This document shows, one piece after another, positions 36,111 to 43,951 of a DNA stretch of 62,302 nt. Below the pieces are notes generated by a model that had not been told where the DNA came from, ran no database searches, and was given only the letters and a program-made list of their open reading frames with translations. The stretch is from the NCBI GenBank assembly GCA_902806405.1, contig CADCWL010000205.1, forward strand, positions 1 through 62,302, in the 5' to 3' direction. The position numbers and the translations under genes are program-made. The DNA is from an uncultured Thermomicrobiales bacterium (GTDB lineage Bacteria > Chloroflexota > Chloroflexia > Thermomicrobiales > UBA6265). How positions within the stretch are numbered: position 1 is the stretch's first letter; each line of letters opens with the position of its first letter.

Positions 36111-36890
36111 TCACGCGGCGAGCCGGCCGTAGACGTTGACGACCTGGGCGGTCATCCCGCTGGCGGCGTCGGAGGCGAGGAAGGCGGCGGCGGCCGCCGT
36201 CTCGGCAACGCTCAGCGGTCGGACGTCCACCTCCGACCCGACCGGCGGTCCGCCTATGGCGTTCCCGAGGTGGGCCAGCCCGGCCGCCGTCTCCCGGATG
36301 GTGCGGGTCTCCGGCATCGCCGTCGCGCGGAGGCAGTTGATGCGGACACCGGCGGGGCCAAATTCCCCGGCCAGCGAGCGGGTCATCGCCTCGATGCCGC
36401 CCTGGGTGGCGCTGATCCCCGCCATGGCGGCAAACCTTCCGTCGGCGAGCGAGGCGGAGAGGGTGACGACCGCGCCGTGGCCCTGCTCGGCCATGCGGGC
36501 GGCCTCGGCGCGGGAGGTGAGGAACGTCGAGCCGAGGATGACCCGCAGTGGCTTCAGGAACAGGTCGAACGGCTGGGTCTCGGACGCCGCGGGATACCCA
36601 AGATCCGCCGGGCGGCCGCCGATGGCGTTGAAGACGGCGTCGATCCGCCCCGCCGTCGCGGCGACCCAATCGACGTAGGCGGAGACGTCGGCCGGGTCGG
36701 TCGCGTCGACGACCTCGGCCGCCACCGTGCCGCCCTCGGCCCGGATCGCGGCGGCGAGGGCGTCGAGCGCCGCGGCGTCGCGGCCGGAGAGCCAGACGTG
36801 GGCACCCTCCTTGGCGAAGGTGCGCGCCACCGCGTCCCCGATGGCGCCGGTGGCGGCGAAGACGAGCGCGTGCTTGTCGGCGAGCAGCAT
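36111..36890 (-). CDS. Short-chain dehydrogenase/reductase with atypical active site
   Basis: A 259-residue SDR-like protein. The cofactor motif is ALVFAATGAIGDAVARTFA, variant of TGxxxGxG, followed by VWLSGRDAAALDAL and FNAIGG. At the active-site position the usual YxxxK is replaced: VTLSASLADGRFAAMAGISATQGGIEAM has Ser but no Tyr/Lys pair, so catalysis is doubtful or uses other residues. The C-terminal FLASDAASGMTAQVVNVYG is typical. ATG 36890 begins the gene. It could be a pseudo-reductase or a divergent enoyl-reductase-like protein. Confidence 0.78.
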   Translation of the reverse strand: MLLADKHALVFAATGAIGDAVARTFAKEGAHVWLSGRDAAALDALAAAIRAEGGTVAAEVVDATDPADVSAYVDWVAATAGRIDAVFNAIGGRPADLGYPAASETQPFDLFLKPLRVILGSTFLTSRAEAARMAEQGHGAVVTLSASLADGRFAAMAGISATQGGIEAMTRSLAGEFGPAGVRINCLRATAMPETRTIRETAAGLAHLGNAIGGPPVGSEVDVRPLSVAETAAAAAFLASDAASGMTAQVVNVYGRLAA

Positions 36891-37013
36891 GAGACGGGTC
36901 CTCCCGGGACGTGGTTGGCCGCCGGCTCGCCGGTCGCGAGCCGCTGTCGGCCGTGGTCGAGAAGCGTTGGTCGGTCGCTGGGGCGTCGTGCGGCCTTGCC
37001 GCCGGACCCCGCC

Positions 37014-37817
37014 TTAGCCGCCGATGACGAGCGGGTCGCCGGTCTCGAGGAAGGTCTTGAGGCCAGAGAGGATCCGTGCCCAGCCGTCGTTCATGCCCCG
37101 GCCGAGGGGGGTGCCGATGTCCAGCCCCTCGTGGACGACCGTCAGCTGGCAGGCGGCGCCGACCGGCTCGATCTCCCACCTGACGGTCGTGGTCGGCGCG
37201 CCGTCGGTCTCCGGTCCCCACGCGGGACGGAAGGTCGTGACGAGGCGGCGGGGCGGGTCGGCCTCCAGCACCTCCCCCTCGATCAGGCCGATGCCGTCGG
37301 GGGTGCGGTAGGCGTAGGGGGAACCGGGGCGCCAGTCCGATTCGGCGCGGCTGCCAAAGTAATAGTGCCGCGTCAACTCCCCGTCGGTCAGGGCCTGCCA
37401 GAGGCGCTCCGGCGTCGTCCGGATAAAGACCCGGTAGACGTGGGCGGGGGGCGTCACGGCTTCGTCGACCGGCGTCCGCGGTTGGGTCTGGGCCACGCTC
37501 TCCTCCTCCAATGCGTCCTTGAGCCCCGTCAGCGTCCGCGTCCAGGGCTCGGCGTACCTGCTTACCCAGCGGTCGTAGAGCCGCCGAATCGGGACCGGGT
37601 TGAGGTAGTGGAACCGCTCCCGCCCAACCTTGCGGGACGAGACCAGGCCCGCCTCCTCCAGCACCGTGAGGTGCTTCATGACACCGAACCGGGTCATCGC
37701 CAGACCGCCGTGCAGCTCCGTCAGCGTCTGCCCGTCCCGCTCGCGCAGGCGGTCGAGGAGCAGGCGGCGATGGGGGTCCGCAAGGGGCTTGAAGGCGGCG
37801 TCCAAGTCGTCGGTCAC
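37014..37817 (-). CDS. Fused ArsR-type regulator and SRPBCC/AHSA1 domain protein
   Basis: A 267-residue fusion. Residues 1-90 form an ArsR-like winged helix (AAFKPLADPHRRLLLDRL, GGLAMTRFGVMKHLTVLEEA, GLVSSRKVGRERFHYLN). Residues 125-260 form an SRPBCC/AHSA1 (START-like) domain: RVFIRTTPERLWQALTDGEL, then HYYFGSRAESDWRPGS. In many bacteria these are two neighbouring genes; here they are one frame. The SRPBCC cavity could sense a hydrophobic ligand for the DNA-binding half. GTG 37817 has no good Shine-Dalgarno sequence. An operator-like palindrome lies 15 bases upstream. Confidence 0.83.
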   Translation of the reverse strand: MTDDLDAAFKPLADPHRRLLLDRLRERDGQTLTELHGGLAMTRFGVMKHLTVLEEAGLVSSRKVGRERFHYLNPVPIRRLYDRWVSRYAEPWTRTLTGLKDALEEESVAQTQPRTPVDEAVTPPAHVYRVFIRTTPERLWQALTDGELTRHYYFGSRAESDWRPGSPYAYRTPDGIGLIEGEVLEADPPRRLVTTFRPAWGPETDGAPTTTVRWEIEPVGAACQLTVVHEGLDIGTPLGRGMNDGWARILSGLKTFLETGDPLVIGG

Positions 37818-37831
37818 AGGAGGACTATGTG

Positions 37832-37845
37832 TGACTAATTGGTCA
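37832..37845. promoter_or_regulatory. Near-perfect palindrome, likely autoregulatory operator
   Basis: TGACTAATTGGTCA is a 14-bp palindrome with one mismatched pair, flanked by ATGTG and TATGT, in an AT-rich island just before the ArsR-SRPBCC start. Position and shape fit ArsR-type autorepression. Confidence 0.55.
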
Positions 37846-38045
37846 TATGTTAAGGGGGGTCCGCTGCCCGGCTCCGCGACGACGGGGCGGGGCGCTCGCC
37901 GGCGTCCCGCGGCGGGCAAGCGCCGGTACGACGCGACGTCGATCGGCGGAGACCGCCCGGCGCGGCTCCGCCCGCGCCGGAGAGGGGGCCCGGCAGCGGC
38001 CGCCGCCGCCGGTCCGCCCGCGGCCGGAGCCCCGGCACCGAGCCC

Positions 38046-38075
38046 TTGACAAACCCGCGTAGCCTCCGCTAAGGT
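38046..38075 (+). promoter_or_regulatory. Sigma-70 type promoter of argG
   Basis: A consensus -35 TTGACA (38046-38051), an 18-base spacer and TAAGGT (38070-38075) give a predicted start near 38082, and so a leader of about 190 bases before argG. Confidence 0.7.
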
Positions 38076-38172
38076 CGAAGCCGGCCCGTGAAGCGGGTCG
38101 CCCGCTTGCACCTCCCGATCCCGCGAGAGGACCGTCCCCGCGATGGCACCGCTCCCGACGCGCCACCCCCGT

Positions 38173-38246
38173 CCACGTACCGGCCGAACGGGCAACCCCC
38201 GTTCGGCGTAGTTCGGCCGCACCCCCCGCGGGTGCGCGGTACGTGG
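38173..38246 (+). promoter_or_regulatory. Structured leader RNA of argG: perfect three-way junction
   Basis: Three perfect helices stack without gaps: P1 (CCACGTACCG 38173-38182 with 38237-38246, 10 bp), P2 (GCCGAACGGG 38183-38192 with 38198-38207, 10 bp, loop CAACC), a 10-base linker GTAGTTCGGC, and P3 (CGCACCC 38218-38224 with 38230-38236, 7 bp). The linker repeats GTTCGGC, so GGCCGAAC (38182-38189) could instead pair with GTTCGGCC (38211-38218), giving two exclusive folds. It ends 17 bases before the argG ribosome binding site. It matches no riboswitch class I know. Confidence 0.6.
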
Positions 38247-38273
38247 TTCGACGGCGCGATCCGGAGAGATGCC

Positions 38274-39566
38274 ATGCAAAGTTGGGACGGTTCCCTTACT
38301 TCCAACGCTTCCCCTTCCGCCACCGGCTCCTCCGAGGCGCCCCCCAAGAAGGTTGCGCTCGCCTACTCCGGTGGGCTGGACACCTCGTGCATCATCCCCT
38401 GGCTGCGGGAGCGGTACGGCTGCGAGGTGGTCGCCGTCGCGGCCGACGTCGGGCAGCCGGATGACCTGTCGGGGGTCGAGGCGAAGGCGCTCGCCAGCGG
38501 TGCGAGCCGATGCCACGTCCTCGACCTGCGCGCGGAGTTCGTCGCCGAGTACGCCTTTCCCACGCTCCGCGCCGGCGCGGTCTACGAGCGGAAGTACCTG
38601 CTCGGGACGTCGATGGCGCGGCCCGTCATCGCCAAGCATCAGGTCGAGATCGCCCTGCTGGAGGGGTGCGACGCCCTCGCCCACGGCTGCACTGGCAAGG
38701 GGAACGACCAGGTCCGCTTCGAGCTGACCTACCAGGCGCTCGCCCCGGACCTGGCGGTGATCGCCCCCTGGCGACTGTGGGACATCCGCTCCCGCGAGGA
38801 CGCGATCGCCTACGCGGAGGCGCACGACGTCCCGGTCGAGGCGACGAAGGCGAAGATCTACTCCGTCGACGGCAACCTCTGGCACCTCTCGCACGAGGGG
38901 GGGCTGATCGAGGACCCCTGGGAGGAGGCGCCGGCCGACGCCTACGGACTGACCGTCGCCCCTGAGGCCGCGCCGGACGCGCCGGCCTACGTCACGATCG
39001 CCTTCGAGCAGGGCTTCCCGGTCGCGGTCGATGGCCGCCCGCTCGGCCCGGTCGCGATGGTCGAGGAGCTGAACGCAGTCGGCGGCGCCCACGGGGTCGG
39101 CCGGGTCGACTTGCTGGAGAATCGGCTGGTCGGGATGAAGAGCCGCGGCGTCTACGAGACGCCCGGCGGGACCCTCCTCGCCGCTGCCCACTCGGAGCTG
39201 GAGCACCTGACGCTCGACAAGGCGACGATGCGCCAGAAAGATCAACTCGCCCAGACCTACGCCGACCTTGTCTACAATGGCCAGTGGTTTTCGCCGCTGC
39301 GGGAGGCGCTCGACGCCTTCGTCGCAAAGACGCAGGAGCCGGTGACCGGCGAGGTCCGCCTCAAGCTCTACAAGGGGCAGGTCCAGGCCGTGGGCCGCCG
39401 CTCGCCCTACGGCCTCTACCGGGAAGACCTGGCGACCTTCGGCGCCGACGACGTCTACCGCCAGGCGGACGCCGACGGCTTCATCCGCCTCTACGGCCTC
39501 GGCCAGAAGGTGGCGGCCCAGCGCGACCGGCGCATGCGCGAGCAGGAGATGGGGGTCGGGCGATGA
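38274..39566 (+). CDS. argG: Argininosuccinate synthase
   Basis: ArgG joins citrulline and aspartate using ATP. The 430-residue product from ATG 38274 (GGAGA 7 bases upstream) has the PP-loop [15 protein letters not shown], the citrulline/aspartate region [14 protein letters not shown], and [17 protein letters not shown]. The first 25 residues are Ser/Ala-rich and not part of the fold. Longer upstream frames run through the leader and are rejected. It has its own promoter and structured leader, and the arginine T-box follows its stop, so it is likely a separate unit from argF. argH is not in the window. Confidence 0.95.
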   Translation: MQSWDGSLTSNASPSATGSSEAPPKKVALAYSGGLDTSCIIPWLRERYGCEVVAVAADVGQPDDLSGVEAKALASGASRCHVLDLRAEFVAEYAFPTLRAGAVYERKYLLGTSMARPVIAKHQVEIALLEGCDALAHGCTGKGNDQVRFELTYQALAPDLAVIAPWRLWDIRSREDAIAYAEAHDVPVEATKAKIYSVDGNLWHLSHEGGLIEDPWEEAPADAYGLTVAPEAAPDAPAYVTIAFEQGFPVAVDGRPLGPVAMVEELNAVGGAHGVGRVDLLENRLVGMKSRGVYETPGGTLLAAAHSELEHLTLDKATMRQKDQLAQTYADLVYNGQWFSPLREALDAFVAKTQEPVTGEVRLKLYKGQVQAVGRRSPYGLYREDLATFGADDVYRQADADGFIRLYGLGQKVAAQRDRRMREQEMGVGR

Positions 39567-39734
39567 CGATAGTGACCGGACGGGGCCGGGGGTCACCCTC
39601 CCGCTACCCGCCGGGGCGGCAGGCGCGTCGGATCCGTCCGACGCGCTGACGGCCGCCCCCTCGCGGATCGATCGGCGCTTTCCGACCGCACGGCCGGCGT
39701 GGCCGTTGACGCTTTCGTCGCACGGAACCAGCCC

Positions 39735-40047
39735 GCGGAGACGGGGAACAGTACGGGATCGGGACGCCGGAGCGACCTGGGGGCGGTGGGAGCCCGGGAT
39801 TGGCGGACCGTCCCGGAACGCGCCCCCGAGCGGCCGGCCGAAGAAAGCTCGACCCGGGTCGTCCGGGTCGGGCAAGTAGGCCCGGGTGGGTGGCCCCCAC
39901 GCCCCCAACAGCCGAGAGATGCCGGGGCCCTGGCCCCGCGCAAGGAGGGTGGTACCGCGGGAGCAGACGCCTCTCGCCCCTTCGGGTCGGTCCGGGCCGC
40001 ACGGCCCGCCGGCACCGGGCGTCCGACCGACGTCGGGAACCGAAGGG
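39735..40047 (+). promoter_or_regulatory. T-box leader with Arg (CGG) specifier, translational type
   Basis: The T-box core TGGTACCGCG (39950-39959, within AGGGTGGTACCGCG) is exact. Upstream are the stem I pieces: GGTGGGAGCC (39785-39794), base helix CGGGACG (39760-39766) with CGTCCCG (39809-39815), and stem III AAGTAGG (39874-39880). The triplet before the conserved ACC (39807-39809) is CGG (39804-39806), an Arg codon. CCCTTCGG (39978-39985) can pair over 8 bases with CCGAAGGG (40040-40047), which contains the argF Shine-Dalgarno sequence, so charged tRNA should close the ribosome site. Specifier placement is by analogy with other T-boxes. Confidence 0.85.
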
Positions 40048-40055
40048 AGTCCGCC

Positions 40056-41192
40056 ATGTCCTGGTCCGAAGCCGCCACCTCCAGCCCATCCATCCCCGAG
40101 GGCAAGCCGTTCGGCCTCAGCGCGCCGCCGGACCTGAAGCCGGTGCGGCCGACGGTCGACCCGCTGGCCGACGCCTTCGCGCCGAAGACGCTCTCGCTCG
40201 GCGGGCCGATCGCGACCGCGCTGCCGACGTTCAGCATCGGCGCTCGCCTCCGCGGCCGGAGCGTGCTCTCCGACACCGACCTGACCCGCGACGAGATCGG
40301 CGAGGTGCTGGAGACGGCCGCGCGGCTCAAGCGGTTGCGCCGCAAGGGGCAGCCGCACGGCTACCTCGCCGGCAAGACGCTCGGCCTCATCTTCCAGCAC
40401 CCGAGCACCCGGACCCGCGTCTCGTTCGAGGCGGGGATGGCGCAACTCGGCGGCCAGGCGATCTTCCTCGGGATGAACGACCTCCAGATGAAGCGGGGCG
40501 AAACGATCGCCGACACCGCCCAGGTTCTGAGCCGCTACGTCGACGGCCTCGTCGCCCGCGTCGCCCTCCACGACGACCTGGTCGAGCTCGACGCCGGCGC
40601 CTCGGTGCCGGTGATCAACGGACTGACCGACAAGGCGCACCCGATGCAGGCCCTCAGCGACCTGCTCACCCTCCAGGAACAATTCGGCTCCCTGGCCGGC
40701 CTGAAGCTCGCCTTCCTCGGCGACGGCAACAACATGTGCTCCTCGCTGCTGCTGGCCGGCGCCGCGATGGGGGTCTCCGTCGCCGTCGCCGCTCCGCAGG
40801 GATACCAGCCGAACCCCGACGTCGTCACCCAGGCGCAGTGGCTCGGGCACGCGAGTGGCGCGGCGGCGACGATGACGGTGACGGAAGACCCGCTGGCGGC
40901 GGTCACGGACGCCGACGCCGTCTACACCGACGTCCACGTCAGCATGGCCCAGCAGGACGGTCCGGCCCGCGCCGTCGCGCTGGCGCCCTATAAGGTGACC
41001 GAGACCGTGATGGCGGCGGCCAAACCGGACGCGGTCTTCATGCACTGCCTGCCGATGCACCGCGGCGAGGAGGTCGACGCCGCGGTGGCGGACGGGCCCC
41101 GGTCGATCATCTTCGACCAGGCCGAGAACCGGCTCCATCTCCACAAGGCGATCCTGCTCCACACCCTCTGCTCGCCGGGCGCGGGGTTCTAG
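40056..41192 (+). CDS. argF: Ornithine carbamoyltransferase
   Basis: Makes citrulline from ornithine and carbamoyl phosphate. The 378-residue protein has a 70-residue Pro-rich N-terminal extension, then standard motifs: carbamoyl-phosphate loop FQHPSTRTRVSFEAG, LSRYVDG, DKAHPMQALSDLLTLQE (HPxQ intact), ornithine-side YTDVHVSMAQQ (His where Trp is common) and the catalytic Cys in FMHCLPMHRGEEV. ATG 40056 follows GAAGGGAG, which the T-box can sequester. Its control by an Arg T-box supports the arginine role. It heads a run of genes leading to lysW. Confidence 0.9.
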   Translation: MSWSEAATSSPSIPEGKPFGLSAPPDLKPVRPTVDPLADAFAPKTLSLGGPIATALPTFSIGARLRGRSVLSDTDLTRDEIGEVLETAARLKRLRRKGQPHGYLAGKTLGLIFQHPSTRTRVSFEAGMAQLGGQAIFLGMNDLQMKRGETIADTAQVLSRYVDGLVARVALHDDLVELDAGASVPVINGLTDKAHPMQALSDLLTLQEQFGSLAGLKLAFLGDGNNMCSSLLLAGAAMGVSVAVAAPQGYQPNPDVVTQAQWLGHASGAAATMTVTEDPLAAVTDADAVYTDVHVSMAQQDGPARAVALAPYKVTETVMAAAKPDAVFMHCLPMHRGEEVDAAVADGPRSIIFDQAENRLHLHKAILLHTLCSPGAGF

Positions 41193-41257
41193 GGGTGGAA
41201 ACCCGCGGGCAGGAAGCGGCGGGCAGGGTGCGCAAAGGCGCACTGCTTGCTGCGCCG

Positions 41258-41274
41258 GTGGCCCATGGGGCCAC
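41258..41274 (+). terminator. Hairpin between the two carbamoyltransferase genes
   Basis: A perfect 7-bp stem GTGGCCC-ATG-GGGCCAC sits in the 181-base spacer. There is no T-run; it may act as a weak terminator or mRNA-processing site. Confidence 0.35.
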
Positions 41275-41373
41275 GACCGGGCAGCGCGGTCGCGCGGCGC
41301 GGCGCGCCCCTCCCCAACGGGGGGACTACGCGGGCCGCTGCGGATGCGGACGCTCAAGAACGAGACGGACACC

Positions 41374-42408
41374 ATGACGGGATCGACGATGGCGCCGGAC
41401 GCACCGATCGAGCGCAGGCAGGACGACGTGATCGTCGCGTCGGGGGTCGGGGCCGAAGAGGTGATCGACCGGCGGCCCGACGACCGGCTCCGCGGCCGGA
41501 GCGTGCTCTCCGACGCCGACCTGGCGCCGGCGGAGATCACGCTGTTGCTCGACACCGCCGCCCGGTTGAAGGAGTTGCGGCGGCGGCGGGAGCCGCACCC
41601 GTATCTTGCCGGCAAGACGCTCGGGATGATCTTCCAGCACCCGAGCACGCGAACCCGGAACGCCTTTCAGGCGGGGATCGACCAACTCGGCGGGCACGCC
41701 ACCTTCCTCGGCACCGCCGACCTGCAGCTGACCCGGGGCGAGACGCTGGCGGACACGGCCCGGATCATGAGCGGCTACGTGGACGGCGTCGCCGCCCGCT
41801 TCGCCGCCCACGAGGATCTGGAGGCGTTCGCCACGGGGGCGTCGGTCCCGGTCTTCAACGCCCTCTCCGAACGGTTCCACCCGATCGAGGCCTGGAGCGA
41901 CCTGTTCACGCTGCGGGAGCGCTTCGGGCGGCTCGCGGGGGTGCAGCTCGCCTACCTCGGCGACGGCAACAACGTCTGCCACTCCCTGATGTTGAGCGCC
42001 GCCGCGCTCGGGGTCTCGGTCGCCGTCGCCGCCCCGGCCGCCCACCGGCCGGACCCCGAGGTCGTCTCGCGGGCGCGCCGGCTGGCCGCCGCGAGCGGGG
42101 CCACCGTCGCCCTCACCGACGACCCGCTGGCGGCGGCGGCGGCGGCGGACGCGGTCTACACCGACGCTCACGAGAGCATGGGCGAGCGCGCCGATCCGGC
42201 CAAGGCGGCCGCACTTGCCCCCTTCCGGGTGACGACGACGGTCATGGCCGCCGCGAAGCCGGCCGCCGTCTTCATGCACTGCCTGCCGCTGCGGCGGGGG
42301 GAGGAGGTGGAGGCGGCGGTGGCGGACGGCCCCCAGTCGATCATCTTCGAGCAGGCGGAGAACCGGCTGCACGTCCACAAGGCGCTGCTGCTGCACGCGC
42401 TGGCGTGA
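41374..42408 (+). CDS. Ornithine carbamoyltransferase paralogue with altered active site
   Basis: A 344-residue homologue of the upstream ArgF. STRTR is kept (FQHPSTRTRNAFQAG) but the next positions change from VSF to NAF. The carbamoyl-binding HPxQ motif is HPIE (FHPIEAWSDLF), replacing the Gln with Glu. The second-substrate motif is YTDAHESMGE rather than DVWxSMG. HCLP remains (FMHCLPLRRGEEV). These changes suggest a different carbamoyl acceptor, another donor, or a regulatory subunit of ArgF. ATG 41374 was chosen; an in-frame ATG at 41344 is possible. It lies just before lysW, so action on a LysW-linked intermediate is worth considering (inference). Confidence 0.85.
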   Translation: MTGSTMAPDAPIERRQDDVIVASGVGAEEVIDRRPDDRLRGRSVLSDADLAPAEITLLLDTAARLKELRRRREPHPYLAGKTLGMIFQHPSTRTRNAFQAGIDQLGGHATFLGTADLQLTRGETLADTARIMSGYVDGVAARFAAHEDLEAFATGASVPVFNALSERFHPIEAWSDLFTLRERFGRLAGVQLAYLGDGNNVCHSLMLSAAALGVSVAVAAPAAHRPDPEVVSRARRLAAASGATVALTDDPLAAAAAADAVYTDAHESMGERADPAKAAALAPFRVTTTVMAAAKPAAVFMHCLPLRRGEEVEAAVADGPQSIIFEQAENRLHVHKALLLHALA

Positions 42409-42501
42409 GCGAGGAGCGGGCAGAGGGGAGACGGAAGCGGGAAGGCACGGCGACGGACGGGGCGGGGGCTCCGCCGAGGAACGGGACGAGGAGGAATGGG
42501 G

Positions 42502-42681
42502 ATGAGCGCGACGTCGACGACGGCGACCTGCCCGGAGTGCGCGGCGGAGGTCGAGCTGACGAACGTGGAGCAGGGGGAGATCGTGCCGTGCCCCGACTGC
42601 GGGTCGGAGCTGGAGGTGCTGAGCGTGAGCCCGGTGACGCTGGGGCTGGCGCCGGAGGAGGGGGAGGATTGGGGGGAGTAG
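42502..42681 (+). CDS. lysW: LysW amino-group carrier protein
   Basis: A 59-residue acidic carrier. It has the zinc-binding pairs CPEC (N-terminal) and CPDC, and the invariant C-terminal EDWGE whose last Glu is the attachment point. LysX-type ligases join its gamma-carboxyl to the amino group of 2-aminoadipate (lysine) or glutamate (arginine), protecting it from cyclisation. I start at ATG 42502 because GAGGAGG then has 7-base spacing; ATG 42496 would place the site too close. It lies 93 bases after the carbamoyltransferase paralogue. Confidence 0.95.
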   Translation: MSATSTTATCPECAAEVELTNVEQGEIVPCPDCGSELEVLSVSPVTLGLAPEEGEDWGE

Positions 42682-42789
42682 GCGGGGGATGGGGGGAGGG
42701 CGAGACCGGCCTGTCGCCCCCCGTTGTCGAGGGCGGCGCCGACGGCGGGCAACACGCGAGGCGGGGTGTGGGATGCCGGGTCGGGGGCA

Positions 42790-42926
42790 CCCGGGGTTTT
42801 GGACCCCGGGCTATGCCGACGAAGCCCCCTGCCGGAGGCTCGACGGAGGTCTCCGCGGTTGCTCGCCATCCCCAGCCGGCTGTAGCCGGGTTCGTCGGTG
42901 CGGCCCGGGGTTGACGACCCCGGGCG
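42790..42926. repeat. Dispersed repeat family A, copy 3
   Basis: The left end CCCGGGGTTTTGGACCCCGG followed by CCGACGAAGCCCCC, and the right end GCCGGGTTCGTCGG followed by CCCGGGGTTGACGACCCCGG, are inverted copies with about 60 bases between. It separates lysW from the degenerate lysX-like gene. Confidence 0.7.
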
Positions 42927-43024
42927 GCCAGCGCGGCACGATCAGCAACGGGGACCGCGGCACCTCGCCTCTTCTGGCTCATAGCCCACGGCTTATCGCG
43001 CGACACCGGGAGGACGGGAACGAA

Positions 43025-43951
43025 ATGGCGACGGTCGGCGTGCTGTGCGCACGGGTACGGGTCGAGGAGAAGCAGCTCATGGCGGCGCTGGCCGAGGCCG
43101 GCGCCGCCTCGACGCCGCTCCCGCCCGCCGACGTCCCGCTCCCCATCGGCCCGCCCCCGTCCTCCCCCGCCCCCTCGGAAACACCGTTCTCGCCGGTCGG
43201 CATCGTCGTCGATCGCTGCCAGGACCGGGTGGCCGCCGCCGCGATCCTGACGGCGTGCCGCGCCCTCGGCGCCCTCACGCTCGACGCCGGGCTGGCGGCG
43301 ACGGGGGACCGCCTGGCGGTCGCCACGGCCCTGGCGGCGGCCGGGCTGCCGCGGCCCCGGACGCGTCTCGCTTGCTCCCCGGAGGCGGCGCTGGCGGCCT
43401 TCGCCGAACTCGGCTACCCCGGCACCCTCCTGCCGCTGACGGCGGGCGCGGCGCCGGTGGTGCTGCTCGACGCCGACGTGGCGGAGGCGGTCCTGGAGCA
43501 CCGCGCCGTGCTGGGTGCCCCGCGCGAGGCGCTGGCGCTGGTCCAGGCCGGTGCGCCGGAGGCCGCTGCGCGGACAACGGTCGTTGTCGTCGACGGCCGG
43601 GCGGTGGCGACCGTCGGCGAGGCGGCGGCCCTTCCACCGGCCGCGCTGTTGCTGGCCGAGGCGGCGGCTGGGGCGATCGGCGGTTCGATGGCCGGGGTCG
43701 AGATTGCCTGGGAGGCGGGCGCGCCGGTCGTCTGGGACATCGATTCGGTGCCGGAGTACCGCCACGCCGTTCCCCTCGCCACGGCGCGGGGACAGTCGGT
43801 CGCCGCCGCGATCGCCGCCGCCGCCGTCCGGCTGGCGGCGGGTGTGAGGACGGCGCGAGCGCGCGTCGCCGGGGTCCAGATCGGGTTCGGGGAGCCCCAC
43901 TGGGGGCGGGACGGCCGGGAGGTGCGCGATGGCGTTGTCCTCTCCGCCTGA
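43025..43951 (+). CDS. Degenerate LysX-like ATP-grasp paralogue (predicted pseudoenzyme)
   Basis: A 308-residue protein that begins like LysX (TVGVLCARVRVEEKQLMAAL) and keeps its domain order (GLPRPRTRLACSPEAALAAF). The ATP-grasp residues are gone: the Lys of CGDK is Arg (TGDRLAVATAL), the Lys of MKPxxGSWG is lost (TLLPLTAGAAP), the NEVN metal site is DIDS (VVWDIDSVPEY), and the [10 protein letters not shown] loop is deleted. The frame is intact and overlaps lysK by 23 bases, so it is still under coding constraint. It may bind LysW or the active ligases as a non-catalytic subunit. A relic decaying without frameshift is the alternative. Confidence 0.8.
   Translation: MATVGVLCARVRVEEKQLMAALAEAGAASTPLPPADVPLPIGPPPSSPAPSETPFSPVGIVVDRCQDRVAAAAILTACRALGALTLDAGLAATGDRLAVATALAAAGLPRPRTRLACSPEAALAAFAELGYPGTLLPLTAGAAPVVLLDADVAEAVLEHRAVLGAPREALALVQAGAPEAAARTTVVVVDGRAVATVGEAAALPPAALLLAEAAAGAIGGSMAGVEIAWEAGAPVVWDIDSVPEYRHAVPLATARGQSVAAAIAAAAVRLAAGVRTARARVAGVQIGFGEPHWGRDGREVRDGVVLSA

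Noticed and set aside
39566-40055. Small open frames within the T-box leader
   Set aside because: They have no ribosome site and lie over conserved RNA structure.
37014-41648. Minus-strand open frame of 1544 codons
   Set aside because: Only the last 267 codons (ArsR-SRPBCC) are real; the rest is antisense to argG and argF.
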